NCBI RefSeq assembly: GCF_024207115.1 | Contig: NZ_CP100128.1 | Coordinates: forward strand, 2,418,001-2,482,000 | Direction: 5' to 3' | Length of the DNA: 64,000 bases | Source of the DNA: Chromobacterium sp. IIBBL 290-4 | GTDB taxonomy: Bacteria > Pseudomonadota > Gammaproteobacteria > Burkholderiales > Chromobacteriaceae | Shown here: positions 44,054 to 57,206 of the stretch, one piece after another | How the letters are laid out: the number at the start of each line of letters is the position of its first letter | Numbering within the stretch: position 1 is the stretch's first letter | Made by a program: the position numbers and the translations under genes | The notes under the pieces: generated by a model | What the model saw: the letters and a program-made list of their open reading frames with translations, nothing else | Told to the model about the DNA's origin: nothing | Databases searched by the model: none

Positions 44054-44075
44054 CGTTAGCATGAATAGGAATGAG

Positions 44076-44135
44076 ATGTCCGCCGCCCGCCTGCAACCGT
44101 GTTGTCCGACATGGCCGGGGAGCGCGCGCGTCTAG
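44076..44135 (+). CDS. Cys-rich leader peptide of cysS
   Basis: Nineteen codons, MSAARLQPCCPTWPGSARV. AGGA lies 5 nt before ATG 44076. Two adjacent Cys codons (TGT TGT, 44100-44105) sit just upstream of the antiterminator segment, and the stop is 44133-44135. An in-frame ATG at 44061 would add five residues but would lie at the predicted transcript start. Its role would be to sense charged tRNA-Cys by ribosome stalling, not to make a working protein. It precedes cysteinyl-tRNA synthetase, which makes a Cys-specific sensor logical. Confidence 0.68.
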   Translation: MSAARLQPCCPTWPGSARV

Positions 44136-44158
44136 CATCCGCATTCCATCCCTCGGCC
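44113..44158 (+). promoter_or_regulatory. Antiterminator hairpin of the cysS attenuator
   Basis: GGCCGGGG (44113-44120) can pair with CCTCGGCC (44151-44158), eight pairs including one G-U. This uses up GGCC at 44155-44158, the base of the terminator stem, so the two structures exclude each other. Confidence 0.6.
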
Positions 44159-44187
44159 GCCGCGTGTTTTCACCCGGCGGCCTTTTT
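44155..44187 (+). terminator. Leader terminator (attenuator) before cysS
   Basis: A perfect 8-bp stem, GGCCGCCG (44155-44162) with CGGCGGCC (44175-44182), is followed by TTTTT and ends 16 bp before the cysS start. Confidence 0.85.
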
Positions 44188-44203
44188 CATGTCCGGAGAA
44201 ACC

Positions 44204-45586
44204 ATGCAACTGCAACTGTACGATACCTGGCACCGCGCCGTGCGGCCCTTCGCGCCACTCAACGACGACCATGTGGGTTTGTACTGTTGCGGCCCCACGG
44301 TGTATGACTACGCCCATATCGGCAATCTGCGCACCTATCTGTTCGAAGACACGCTGCGCCGCGCGCTGGAGCTCAATGGCTACCGGGTGCGGCATGTGGT
44401 CAATATCACCGATGTCGGCCATCTGGTGTCGGACGGCGATGACGGAGAGGATAAGATGGAGGCGGGCAGCCGTCGCGCCGGCGGCGAGTCGGCCTGGGAT
44501 ATCGCCGAGCGCTTCACTGCCGCCTTCCAGCAAGATCTGGCCGCGCTGAACGCGCTGCCGCCGACGATCTGGAGCCGGGCGACCGACCATATCGCGGAGC
44601 AGATCGAATACGTGGCAGCGCTGGAGCGCAAGGGCTATGTCTACCGCACTTCGGACGGCATGTATTTCGACACCGCGCGGCTGGACGATTACGGCCATCT
44701 GGCGCGGCTGGACGCCGCCGGCCTGCAGGCCGGCAACCGGGTGGAGATGGGCGAGAAGCGCAACCCGACCGATTTCTCGCTATGGAAATTCAGCCCTGCC
44801 GAACAAAAACGGCAGATGGAATGGGACAGCCCCTGGGGGCGCGGTTTTCCCGGCTGGCATATCGAGTGCTCGGCGATGTCGGCCAAGCACCTGGGGCCGT
44901 GGTTCGATATCCATTGCGGCGGCGAAGATCACATCCCGGTCCACCACAGCAACGAGATCGCTCAGAGCCAGGGCTGCCACGGCACCCGCGCCGCCAACTT
45001 CTGGATGCATGGTTACTTCCTGCAATTGGACGACGCCAAGATGTCCAAGTCCAGCGGCGACTTCCTGCGGCTGCAGACCTTGATCGACCGCGGTTACGAT
45101 CCGCTGGCCTACCGTTATCTGAATCTGACCGCGCATTACCGCAAGCAGATGAGCTTCAGCTGGACGGCGCTGGACGGCGCGGCGCAGGCGCTGGACAAGT
45201 TGCGGCAGCGCTATGCCGCCTGGCCGGAGGGCGGGGCGGTGCTGGCCGATGTCGCCGCGGCCTTCCGCGCCGAGATCAACCAGGACCTGAACACGCCCAA
45301 GGCCTTGGCGCTGGTGTGGGGGCTGGTCAAGGACGAAACGGCCGCCGACGCGGACAAGAAGGCCACTTTGCGCGATTGCGATCGGCTGCTGGGTCTGGAT
45401 TTGGATAGCTGGCAGCCGCGCGAGGAGGAAACGCCGGCCCAGGTGCGCGAGCTGCTGGCCCGGCGCGAAGCCGCGCGGGCGGCGCGGGACTGGGCCGAGT
45501 CAGACGCCCTGCGTGGGGAAATCCTGGCGCTGGGCTATGTGGTGGAAGACGGCCGCGACGGCGCAGCGGCCAAGCTGGCGCGTTGA
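44204..45586 (+). CDS. cysS: Cysteinyl-tRNA synthetase
   Basis: Charges tRNA-Cys with cysteine. Seen: 460 residues; class I signature HIGN at 38-41 within GPTVYDYAHIGNLRTYLFED; KMSKS at 279-283; zinc-site residues in LYCCGPTV (C28 or C29), WHIECSAMSAKHLG and HHSNEIAQS. ATG 44204 follows GGAGAAACC. The DDAKMSKSSGDF and YDPLAYRYLNLTAHYRKQMSFSW regions differ from the usual proteobacterial form, so this may be a transferred type. Expression is predicted to be controlled by the Cys leader and terminator just upstream. Confidence 0.95.
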   Translation: MQLQLYDTWHRAVRPFAPLNDDHVGLYCCGPTVYDYAHIGNLRTYLFEDTLRRALELNGYRVRHVVNITDVGHLVSDGDDGEDKMEAGSRRAGGESAWDIAERFTAAFQQDLAALNALPPTIWSRATDHIAEQIEYVAALERKGYVYRTSDGMYFDTARLDDYGHLARLDAAGLQAGNRVEMGEKRNPTDFSLWKFSPAEQKRQMEWDSPWGRGFPGWHIECSAMSAKHLGPWFDIHCGGEDHIPVHHSNEIAQSQGCHGTRAANFWMHGYFLQLDDAKMSKSSGDFLRLQTLIDRGYDPLAYRYLNLTAHYRKQMSFSWTALDGAAQALDKLRQRYAAWPEGGAVLADVAAAFRAEINQDLNTPKALALVWGLVKDETAADADKKATLRDCDRLLGLDLDSWQPREEETPAQVRELLARREAARAARDWAESDALRGEILALGYVVEDGRDGAAAKLAR

Positions 45587-45627
45587 AGCGGCGCCCGCCG
45601 CGAATGGCGAGCGCCGCCGAGCGATAT

Positions 45628-46581
45628 TCAGCCGCGTCGCGCCGCCAGCCGCGGAAACAGCGCCAGCGCGTTGCCGTGATTGATGGCAGAGTGTTCCGCC
45701 GGGGCCAGTTCGCTGTAAGCATCCAGCTTGGCGGTGAACGATGCGCCAACCGATGCCGGCGCGTAGGGGTAATCGCTGCCGTACAGGATGCGGCCGACGC
45801 CGGCGAAGGCGGTCAGGCTGGGCAGGGCAGCGGGGCCGGAGGACAGCGCGGTGTCGAAGTAGAAGCGCTGGAACAGGCGCAGCAATGCCTCGGTCGATGG
45901 AACATCGTTGCGGACGCCTGGGGCCAGTTCGGCGAAACGGTGCGAGGCATAAGGCAGAAAGCCGCCGGCATGGGACAAGATGACATTCACGTCCGGGTGA
46001 CGAGTCAGCACGCCGTTCAGCACCATCTGCACCGCGGTGCGGGTGGTGTCGAAAGGATAGTCGACCAGCGGTCCGGGCATGCCGGGGATGGTGTCGATGG
46101 CGGGCTTGCCCGGATGGATGAATACGGTGGCGCGGCGGCGGTTCAGTTCGGCCCACATTGGCTCGAACGCCGGGTCGCCCAGGTATTGGCCGCCGTAATT
46201 GCTGAGCAGCACCACGCCATCCGCTTTCAGCGCGTCGAAGGCATATTCTATTTCCCGCAGCGAGCCCTCAATATCCGGCAACGGCACGGTGGCGAAATTG
46301 CCGAAGCGGTCAGGATGCCGCGCCACCAGGCCGGCAGTGTATTCGTTGACGCGGCGGGCCATGTCCAGTTTGGACTGGCCGGGCCAGCCCTGCACGCCGG
46401 GCGCGGTCAGCGACAGCACGCCGGTGGCGATGCCCTGGCTGTCCATGAAGTCGATGGCGCTTTGCGGGCTCCACTCCGGGCTTTTCCAGCCGGACGGGTC
46501 GCCGCCGTGGGCGGGCAGGGCTTCTGCCCAGAAGGGCGGAACGACGTGTTGGTGGACATCGATGCGTTGGGTGGCGTTCAT
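45628..46581 (-). CDS. Amidohydrolase-2 family protein (ACMSD-like)
   Basis: Metal-dependent hydrolase or decarboxylase with TIM-barrel fold, 317 residues. Seen: N-terminal metal site DVHQHVVP (HxH), then FIHPGKP, LSHAGGF and the late Asp in YGSDYPYAP, the order found in the aminocarboxymuconate-semialdehyde decarboxylase family (PF04909). No signal peptide. GGAGAAAG precedes ATG 46581. It is divergent from a LysR regulator, which probably controls it in response to an aromatic compound. Substrate unknown. Confidence 0.88.
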   Translation of the reverse strand: MNATQRIDVHQHVVPPFWAEALPAHGGDPSGWKSPEWSPQSAIDFMDSQGIATGVLSLTAPGVQGWPGQSKLDMARRVNEYTAGLVARHPDRFGNFATVPLPDIEGSLREIEYAFDALKADGVVLLSNYGGQYLGDPAFEPMWAELNRRRATVFIHPGKPAIDTIPGMPGPLVDYPFDTTRTAVQMVLNGVLTRHPDVNVILSHAGGFLPYASHRFAELAPGVRNDVPSTEALLRLFQRFYFDTALSSGPAALPSLTAFAGVGRILYGSDYPYAPASVGASFTAKLDAYSELAPAEHSAINHGNALALFPRLAARRG

Positions 46582-46704
46582 GGTCTTTCTCCAGATTCAT
46601 GGCGCCGCGGCGCGGCGTCTGATGCTCAGAGTAGGCGCGCTTGAAAAATCACTCCAATAGATTAAATTTCAAGATTGATCATTTTAAGTGATGAGTTTGA
46701 GCGC

Positions 46705-47583
46705 ATGGAACTACGCCATTTACGCTATTTTCTGGCCGTCGCCGACGAGGGGCATTTCGGCCGCGCGGCTGAGAAGCTGCATATCGTCCAGCCGGCGCTG
46801 AGCGCCCAGATCCGGGCGCTGGAGGACGAGCTGGGCGTCACCCTGTTCGACCGCAGCACGCGCAAGGTGGAGTTGTCGGACGCCGGACGGATTCTGCTGA
46901 TCGAGGCGAGGCGCACGGTGGAGCAGGCCGAGCGGGCCAAGAGCGTGATGCGGCGCGCCGTGCGCGGCGAAACCGGCGTGGTGAGGATAGGCTTTGTCGG
47001 CAATGCCGTCGTGGCGGGGCGTCTGTCCGATGATTTGCTGGCATTCCATGCGGCCTGGCCGGATGTGGCGGTGGATATGCATGAAATGGCGCCGGCGGCG
47101 CAGTTGGAAGCGCTGCTGGCGGGGCGGCTGGATGTCGGCTATTGCCCGCAATTGGGCTATCCGCTGCCCGCCGGCTTGAAGGCTCGCTCAGCGGGCAGCT
47201 GGCACTGGGAGGTGGCGATGGGCGGCCAGCACCCTTTGGCCGCGCGCCGCGCCCTGCGGGTGGCCGATTTGCGGGAGCAGCCGTTCATCGTTTATGCCGC
47301 CGACAGCGACGATGAAGGCCAGTTGCGGATGTTGCGCCAGTTGCTGGGCTGTGAGCCGCGCATCGCTTATAAGGTGGGCAGCACCATGTCAGTGCTGGCC
47401 CTGGCGGCGGCGGGTTTGGGCCTGGCCCTGGTGCCCGCGCCGGTGCGTAAAATAGCGGCGCCTAATCTGGCATACCGCAAATTGGCGGAGCGTTCGCCGC
47501 TGGTGTCGGAATTATCGGCGATCAGCCGGGCCGGCGGCGAATGGGGCGCGGCGCGGCGTTATCTGGACATGTTGGATGGCTAA
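46705..47583 (+). CDS. LysR-family regulator (BenM/CatM-like)
   Basis: LysR-type activator of 292 residues. Seen: MELRHLRYFLAVADEGHFGRAAEKLHIVQPALSAQIRALEDELGVTLF with the HTH at about residues 18-37, then an effector domain with VRIGFVGNA and GLGLALVPAPV. The opening resembles the BenM/CatM aromatic-acid group. ATG 46705 gives the canonical start; the frame is open to 46675. It is divergent from the amidohydrolase, and its stop overlaps the stop of the opposing small gene by 4 bp. Confidence 0.93.
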   Translation: MELRHLRYFLAVADEGHFGRAAEKLHIVQPALSAQIRALEDELGVTLFDRSTRKVELSDAGRILLIEARRTVEQAERAKSVMRRAVRGETGVVRIGFVGNAVVAGRLSDDLLAFHAAWPDVAVDMHEMAPAAQLEALLAGRLDVGYCPQLGYPLPAGLKARSAGSWHWEVAMGGQHPLAARRALRVADLREQPFIVYAADSDDEGQLRMLRQLLGCEPRIAYKVGSTMSVLALAAAGLGLALVPAPVRKIAAPNLAYRKLAERSPLVSELSAISRAGGEWGAARRYLDMLDG

Positions 47584-47879
47584 GGCGCGGTTCGCGCTTT
47601 GGCTTCGCCCTTTTCTATCACTTGCTGAACATTGAGTCCGCTGGCCAGGGTGAAGAAAGTATGCCAGTTGGTGTGCTTGTCCGAGGTGAAGCGGCTGATA
47701 GCGGCGCGCTCGTCATCGCTCAGCAGCACCAGGGTTGAGGCTTTCCAGAAGCCGCTCTTGTTCATGTCGGCGATGTCCATGCCCAGCAGCGAGCTGCGCA
47801 TGCCCTTGTAAGTTGTGCCGCAGGCCAGGAGCAGCAGCACCATGCCGATGGCGATTTTTTTCCAGATTGTCTTATTCAT
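47580..47879 (-). CDS. Small exported or lipoprotein, function unknown
   Basis: A 99-residue protein with basic N-terminus and hydrophobic core ending LLLLACGTTY, so a lipoprotein cut before Cys20 is likely. The mature part is charged and mixed, with no motif I recognise (contains SDDERAAISRFTSDKHTNW). ATG 47879 has GGGGA upstream. It is followed on the same strand, upstream, by another small exported protein. Confidence 0.62.
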   Translation of the reverse strand: MNKTIWKKIAIGMVLLLLACGTTYKGMRSSLLGMDIADMNKSGFWKASTLVLLSDDERAAISRFTSDKHTNWHTFFTLASGLNVQQVIEKGEAKARTAP

Positions 47880-47913
47880 GGATGTCCCCGTGTTTTTAGC
47901 TATATGAATGTAG

Positions 47914-48192
47914 TTAACGGCCGAGCCCGGCGGAGGATGACTTGGCGCCGGACGCGTCGCCGCTCTTGCCTTGGCGCTTGTCGTTCCAGCGGCGAATGGC
48001 GGCGATGCCGATAGGCTTCTTATCCACAGCCCGGCCTATGGCCTGATTTTCCAGGACGCGGCGGCCACGCTTGGTTTCCTCGCCTTGGGCCTGCGAGGCG
48101 TCCCGCGTCGACGCGAGCGCGCCTTGCGCAAGCAAAATGGCCATCAGCGCGGCGAGGGCGCTTGATCGTTTCAAGTGGCTGAGTTTCATCAT
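47914..48192 (-). CDS. Small exported protein, function unknown
   Basis: A 92-residue protein with signal peptide ending LAQGALA (about residue 28) and a basic mature region (RGRRVLENQAIGRAVDKK...). No domain recognised. It lies 34 bp upstream of the small lipoprotein gene in the same direction and may share its transcript. Start could be either of the two adjacent ATG codons. Confidence 0.55.
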   Translation of the reverse strand: MMKLSHLKRSSALAALMAILLAQGALASTRDASQAQGEETKRGRRVLENQAIGRAVDKKPIGIAAIRRWNDKRQGKSGDASGAKSSSAGLGR

Positions 48193-48475
48193 CGGTGTGT
48201 TTCCATTTCTTGCGCTTGGGACAAGCCGGCAGGATGCGCGCGGTCGACGCCTGCTGTTTCATTCTAGATGCGTATTTGCCATCTCTCGCCAATACGACGC
48301 CTACGCTGCGGAGCGGTTCTGCGGGCTTCACATATCTTTGCAAGCGGGGAGGACTTTGCGAAAAAGCCAGCTGTCGCTTTGCAAAGAGAATGGAGATAGG
48401 GGAAGGCCTGGCGCGATGCGGGTTTTGAGCGGCAGGCGAACGGGATGCTGGACGGAGTGGATAATTTTTATTTAA

Positions 48476-49657
48476 ATGGTATTTTTGGTAACTAAGGCCT
48501 ATCCATTCATGCGAGATTTTCGACGCGACGCCAAGATAGACGTGATACGCGGCGTTTCCATCTTGTTGGTGCTATTCCATCATTTCAATATTGCGTATCG
48601 GTTGAAAGACACTTCTCTGGCGGCGGGGCTGGGGTGGGACGCGGTCAAGGCGGTGGCGCGCAACGGCAACTACGGCGTCACCATGTTTTTTGTGGTATCG
48701 GGTTTTCTGATCACACGCAACGCCTTGCGGCGCTGGGGCAGCCTGGAGCGCGTCGATGCCGCGATGTTCTATGGCTTGCGCGTCGCTCGCATCCTGCCTT
48801 GTTTGGCGCTGCTGTTGGTTTTGGTCAATGGCTTGGCGGCGGCGGGCGTGCCCATTTTTCAAAGCCATACCGAAGCCGGCGCGCCGTTTCCTTACTGGGT
48901 AGTGAATCTGGCCAGCCTGACGTTCTGGATGAATGTCTTGATCGCGGCCCAGGGTTGGGTGAATTATCCATTGGGGGTGCTGTGGTCGCTGTCGGTGGAG
49001 GAGGTGTTCTACCTGGCCTTCCCCTTGTTGTGCCTGCTGTTGAAGCGGGAATCGCGGCTACTGGTCTTTTGGCTGCTGATCGCGTTGATAGGACCGGCAT
49101 ACCGCTGGATGCATGCGGGGGACGAGGGCGGCTATCTTTATGCTTATTTCGCCAGTTTCGACGGCATCGCGATCGGCTGCCTGACGGCGGTTTTGGCTGA
49201 GCGCGGATATCTGCGCCGGCTGGCGCATCCGGCGATTCAAACCATGGTCGTGGCCGCCATGGCGCTGCTCTATTTGAAATGGCCGATCCACGACAGCCAT
49301 ATTTGGGGCGTCAGCCTGATGGCTTTGGGCACGGCTGGCTTATTGGCGGGCGTGGGCGAAGAGCGCAGCGGGGGGCGATGGGGCGCGCCTATGGCCTGGT
49401 TGGGGCGGCATAGCTATGAGCTCTATCTGTTCCATTTGATCACGCTGGGTCTGCTGCGCACGGCGTACCCGCCCAAGCTGACTTTGGGCGACGACAAGCT
49501 GATTTTGCTGGCGGCGTATTTGGCGCTGTCGATCTTGACGGCGGTGATCGTGGCGCGAGGCTATGCGGAGCCATTGAATCGGCTGGTCCGCCGCGCCTGG
49601 GCGCGGCGGTTGGGGGAGAGGCCGGCTCGTCTGGCCGGAGCGGATGCCGTCGATTAA
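48476..49657 (+). CDS. Acyltransferase-3 family membrane protein (OafA-like)
   Basis: Membrane O-acyltransferase of about 393 residues with ten or so hydrophobic segments. Seen: [21 protein letters not shown] (about residues 21-41) with the catalytic His region, [19 protein letters not shown] (about 63-81) and [17 protein letters not shown]. Such enzymes add acetyl or other acyl groups to surface sugars. No polysaccharide genes are nearby. The start at 48476 lacks a good ribosome site; ATG 48509 is possible. Its end overlaps nadB tail to tail by 4 bp. Confidence 0.88.
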   Translation: MVFLVTKAYPFMRDFRRDAKIDVIRGVSILLVLFHHFNIAYRLKDTSLAAGLGWDAVKAVARNGNYGVTMFFVVSGFLITRNALRRWGSLERVDAAMFYGLRVARILPCLALLLVLVNGLAAAGVPIFQSHTEAGAPFPYWVVNLASLTFWMNVLIAAQGWVNYPLGVLWSLSVEEVFYLAFPLLCLLLKRESRLLVFWLLIALIGPAYRWMHAGDEGGYLYAYFASFDGIAIGCLTAVLAERGYLRRLAHPAIQTMVVAAMALLYLKWPIHDSHIWGVSLMALGTAGLLAGVGEERSGGRWGAPMAWLGRHSYELYLFHLITLGLLRTAYPPKLTLGDDKLILLAAYLALSILTAVIVARGYAEPLNRLVRRAWARRLGERPARLAGADAVD

Positions 49658-51246
49658 GCTTGCGCGGCGGGAGCGGCCGGCGTCAGCACGGTGTCTTCCG
49701 CTTGCGGCAACTGGGCGGGGTAGTCGCGGCTATAGTGCAAGCCGCGGCTTTCCTTGCGCAGCATCGCCGAGCGCACGATCAGCTCCGCGGTCTGCACCAG
49801 GTTGCGCAGCTCGATCAGGTCATTGCTGACGTGGAAGTGGCTGTAGTACTCGTCGATCTCGCCTTTGAGCAAGTCTATGCGGTGCAGCGCGCGTTCCAGC
49901 CGCTTGCTGGTGCGGACGATGCCGACGTAGTCCCACATCGCGCGGCGCAGTTCATCCCAGTTATGGGAGATCACCACCTCTTCGTCCGGATCGGTTACCC
50001 GGCTGTCGTCCCACGCGGGAATCGTCGGCAGCTTGATGGTTTCGGCGGCTTGAATGTCTTCAGCTGCCGCCTTGCCTATCACCAGGCATTCCAGCAGCGA
50101 GTTGCTGGCCAAGCGGTTGGCGCCGTGCAAACCGGTATGCGCCACTTCGCCCACCGCGTATAAAGCTTCCACATCGGTGCGGCCGGCCAGGTCGGTGACG
50201 ATGCCGCCGCAGGTGAAGTGCACCGCCGGCACCACCGGAATCGGCTGCTGGGTGATGTCTATGCCCAGTTCCAGGCAATGGGCGTAGATATTGGGGAAGT
50301 GTTCCTTGATGAATTGCGCCGGCTTGTAGGAAATGTCCAGGTAGACGCAGTCCAGCCCGTGCTTCTTCATTTCAAAGTCGATGGCGCGGGCCACCACGTC
50401 GCGCGGAGCCAGTTCGCCGCGCGGATCGTGTTGCGGCATGAAGCGGGTGCCGTCCGGCAGCTTCAGAATGCCGCCTTCGCCGCGGACCGCCTCGGTGATC
50501 AGGAAAGATTTGGCATGCGGGTGGTACAGGCAGGTCGGATGGAACTGCATGAATTCCATATTGCCGACGCGGCAGCCGGCGCGCCAGCCCATGGCGATGC
50601 CGTCGCCGGTGGCGGTATCCGGATTGGTGGTATAGAGGTAAACCTTGCCGGCGCCGCCGGAGGCCAGAATGGTGTGCTGGGCGGCGATGGTGACGATTTC
50701 GTCCTTGTTCTTATCCAAGGCGTACACGCCATAAGCGCGCTTGCCGGGCAGGCCGAGCTTCTGCGAAGTGATCAGATCGATCGCTATATAGTGTTCCAGC
50801 TCGGTGATGTTCGGATGCGCCTTGATCTTTTGCCCCAAGGTGCTGGTCACCGCCGCGCCGGTGGCATCGGCGGCATGGATGATGCGGCGATGGCTGTGGC
50901 CGCCTTCGCGCGTCAGGTGGTAGCCGGTCTGGTGCTCGTCATCGCGGGTGAAGGGCACGCCAAGTTTGATCAGCCAATCGATGGCTTCTTTGGAGTGCTC
51001 GACGATGAAGCGGGTGGTGTCTTCGTTGCACAGGCCCGCGCCGGCGATCAGCGTGTCGCGGATGTGATCTTCCACCGAGTCCTCGGTATCCAGCACCGCG
51101 GCGATGCCGCCCTGCGCATAGGTGGAGCTGCCTTCCAATAGATCGCGCTTGGTGATCAGGCCGACTTTGCGGGTTTCCGCCAGATGCAGCGCCAGCGTCA
51201 TCCCCGCCAAGCCGCTGCCGATAATCAAAACATCGAATTTGAGCAT
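49654..51246 (-). CDS. nadB: L-aspartate oxidase NadB
   Basis: FAD enzyme that oxidises L-aspartate to iminoaspartate, the first step of de novo NAD synthesis, together with quinolinate synthase NadA. Seen: 530 residues; FAD fold [19 protein letters not shown] at the start; [16 protein letters not shown] (about residues 38-53); [47 protein letters not shown] near residues 345-391; and a helical C-terminal domain. ATG 51246 gives the usual start; the frame is open to 51288. No nadA or nadC in the window. Confidence 0.97.
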   Translation of the reverse strand: MLKFDVLIIGSGLAGMTLALHLAETRKVGLITKRDLLEGSSTYAQGGIAAVLDTEDSVEDHIRDTLIAGAGLCNEDTTRFIVEHSKEAIDWLIKLGVPFTRDDEHQTGYHLTREGGHSHRRIIHAADATGAAVTSTLGQKIKAHPNITELEHYIAIDLITSQKLGLPGKRAYGVYALDKNKDEIVTIAAQHTILASGGAGKVYLYTTNPDTATGDGIAMGWRAGCRVGNMEFMQFHPTCLYHPHAKSFLITEAVRGEGGILKLPDGTRFMPQHDPRGELAPRDVVARAIDFEMKKHGLDCVYLDISYKPAQFIKEHFPNIYAHCLELGIDITQQPIPVVPAVHFTCGGIVTDLAGRTDVEALYAVGEVAHTGLHGANRLASNSLLECLVIGKAAAEDIQAAETIKLPTIPAWDDSRVTDPDEEVVISHNWDELRRAMWDYVGIVRTSKRLERALHRIDLLKGEIDEYYSHFHVSNDLIELRNLVQTAELIVRSAMLRKESRGLHYSRDYPAQLPQAEDTVLTPAAPAAQA

Positions 51247-51445
51247 ATATAGAGTGTCCACGGCAGGCACGTCGCGTGCCAAATGCATGCCAGCGTAGCA
51301 GAATCGGCTGGGTGAGCGTAGCGGGGCTTACCGTTGGATGACGAAATTCAAAATACCCCTTGTTCATATATTTAATTGAATCATCGGCTTGCTGCTAGAT
51401 GGCCGCTGTTTGGCTGGATTTTTGCAATATTTCTCGCAAAAGGTA

Positions 51446-51474
51446 TTGACGACCCCAAGGCTCGGGCGTATAGT
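51446..51474 (+). promoter_or_regulatory. rRNA operon promoter
   Basis: TTGACG (51446-51451) and TATAGT (51469-51474) with 17-bp spacing, preceded by AT-rich DNA that could act as an UP element and followed by a GC-rich discriminator. Confidence 0.82.
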
Positions 51475-51551
51475 TCGCCTCCTCAGCTGACGCAGCGAAC
51501 GAAACAGCGGAAACGAAACGGTTTCCGAGGTGACGAAAACTGCACCGGCAC

Positions 51552-51563
51552 TGCTCTTTAACA
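51552..51563 (+). promoter_or_regulatory. rrn leader boxA antitermination site
   Basis: TGCTCTTTAACA is an exact boxA match, bound by the Nus factors to keep rRNA transcription going. Confidence 0.88.
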
Positions 51564-51680
51564 GAACGAATAACCGATAGGTGTAAGTGCTTGGTGAAAG
51601 CCAAATACTTGCACTGCAAGAGACAAGAGATACTTGTTTATTTCTTTGAACTTGCGTGCCAGAAAATTTGCTATGAGATT

Positions 51681-53219
<1,539 letters not shown>

Positions 53220-53308
53220 GAGAAGGCGATTGCCAAGTACTTACAGCCTATCGGTTATTTGTGTTAAGGGCATTGAGGTTGTGGAGTCCACGATCTCTAA
53301 AGTCAACT

Positions 53309-53385
53309 GGGTTTGTAGCTCAGCTGGTTAGAGCACTGTGTTGATAACGCAGGGGTCGTAGGTTCGAGTCCTACCAGACCCACCA
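53309..53385 (+). tRNA. tRNA-Ile (GAT)
   Basis: 77 nt including encoded CCA. Anticodon GAT at 53343-53345; TTCGAGTCC T-loop and AGCTCAGCTGG D-arm fit. Standard position in the 16S-23S spacer. Confidence 0.98.
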
Positions 53386-53397
53386 TTTGACCTGTTT

Positions 53398-53473
53398 GGG
53401 GGATTAGCTCAGTTGGGAGAGCACCTGCTTTGCAAGCAGGGGGTCGTCGGTTCGATCCCGTCATCCTCCACCA
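53398..53473 (+). tRNA. tRNA-Ala (TGC)
   Basis: 76 nt including encoded CCA. Anticodon TGC in the CTTTGCAAG loop; acceptor GGGGGAT pairs with ATCCTCC. Follows tRNA-Ile by 12 bp. Confidence 0.98.
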
Positions 53474-53534
53474 CTCCAGTGCAAACATAATCACTCTTGA
53501 GAGAGTGTGATTTTGTTTGCGTTGAAAATACGCC

Positions 53535-53546
53535 CGATCTTTAACA
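53535..53546 (+). promoter_or_regulatory. Spacer boxA before 23S
   Basis: CGATCTTTAACA resembles boxA and sits in the spacer before 23S, where a second antitermination site is usual. Confidence 0.65.
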
Positions 53547-53731
53547 AACTGAAGAAGCCGAATATATATAGACGGCGAGATGAAAACATGGAGTTAACTC
53601 TTCATGTCGACAGATCGTCATCTTGGGTATTTGATTGTATCTAAGGCTGCGTCGCCATATCAAAAGGGGCGGTGCAGTCGTCGCACAAACACTCTCTATT
53701 GTCGCAGTAATTTAGGTTACTGAAATGATAG

Positions 53732-56623
<2,892 letters not shown>

Positions 56624-56767
56624 ATCATTTGAGTGGCTTAGCGTACGGATCTTGGATTCGTATGATACTGAGCGACGAGATAGAGTGTGTGCGACACAAT
56701 TAAATACCGAATATTCAGAATCAGAGAGCTTCTCTGGTTCAGGCTTCTTTAAGTTTGTACAAGTTTA

Positions 56768-56885
56768 TGTCTGGTGGCCTTAGCGAGATGGTCCCACGCC
56801 TTCCCATCCCGAACAGGACCGTGAAACATCTTAGCGCCGATGATAGTGTGGCCTTGGCCATGTGAAAGTAGGACACCGCCAGACG
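56768..56885 (+). rRNA. rrf: 5S ribosomal RNA
   Basis: About 118 nt: TCTGGTGGCC at the 5' side pairs with the CGCCAGAC 3' end; CCATCCCGAAC and GCGCCGATGATAGTGTGG are conserved 5S segments. Confidence 0.95.
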
Positions 56886-56896
56886 CCCCATACCAC

Positions 56897-56923
56897 AAGC
56901 CCAGCTCAATCGAGCTGGGCTTT
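56897..56923 (+). terminator. First terminator after 5S
   Basis: An 11-bp stem, AAGCCCAGCTC (56897-56907) with GAGCTGGGCTT (56912-56922), AATC loop and short T run. Confidence 0.85.
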
Positions 56924-56990
56924 GTGCATTGGCGCGCCGGAAACGCGATGCCTGCCATGCCATTCTCGACGTCCCCGACACTCTCCCAAC

Positions 56991-57021
56991 AAAAAGCCCC
57001 GCTGATCCAGCGGGGCTTTTT
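56991..57021 (+). terminator. Second terminator after the rrn operon
   Basis: GCCCCGCTG with CAGCGGGGC, flanked by AAAAA and TTTTT, so it can work in both directions. Confidence 0.9.
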
Positions 57022-57206
57022 GCTTATGTGTGGAACGGTGGAGCGTATGCGATATAAGCCATTTTAATTTGATAAAAGTGAAAAGGATTTAGCCTTTGCA
57101 TAAATATGGAAAGGAATGCAGTTATATATTTATAGGTTTTTTGCACTAATAAAAATGTTTATTTATTTGAATATCATCGGTAATATTCGCACTTTTTTAC
57201 ACTTCC

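Larger units (their letters stand above)
51247..51680 (+). other. nadB-rrn divergent intergenic region
   Basis: About 430 bp without a protein gene. It contains the rRNA promoter and boxA (listed separately) and, on the other side, the nadB promoter, which I cannot place. Confidence 0.7.
56886..57206 (+). other. Region after the rrn operon
   Basis: About 320 bp with the two terminators above, then an AT-rich stretch (57060-57200) that probably carries the promoter of the next gene and differs in composition from the surrounding chromosome. Confidence 0.7.

Noticed and set aside
44061..44075. Upstream ATG (44061) as start of the Cys leader peptide
   Set aside because: It would lie at the predicted transcription start without a ribosome site; ATG 44076 has AGGA at the right distance. 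The Cys codons are in the same frame either way.
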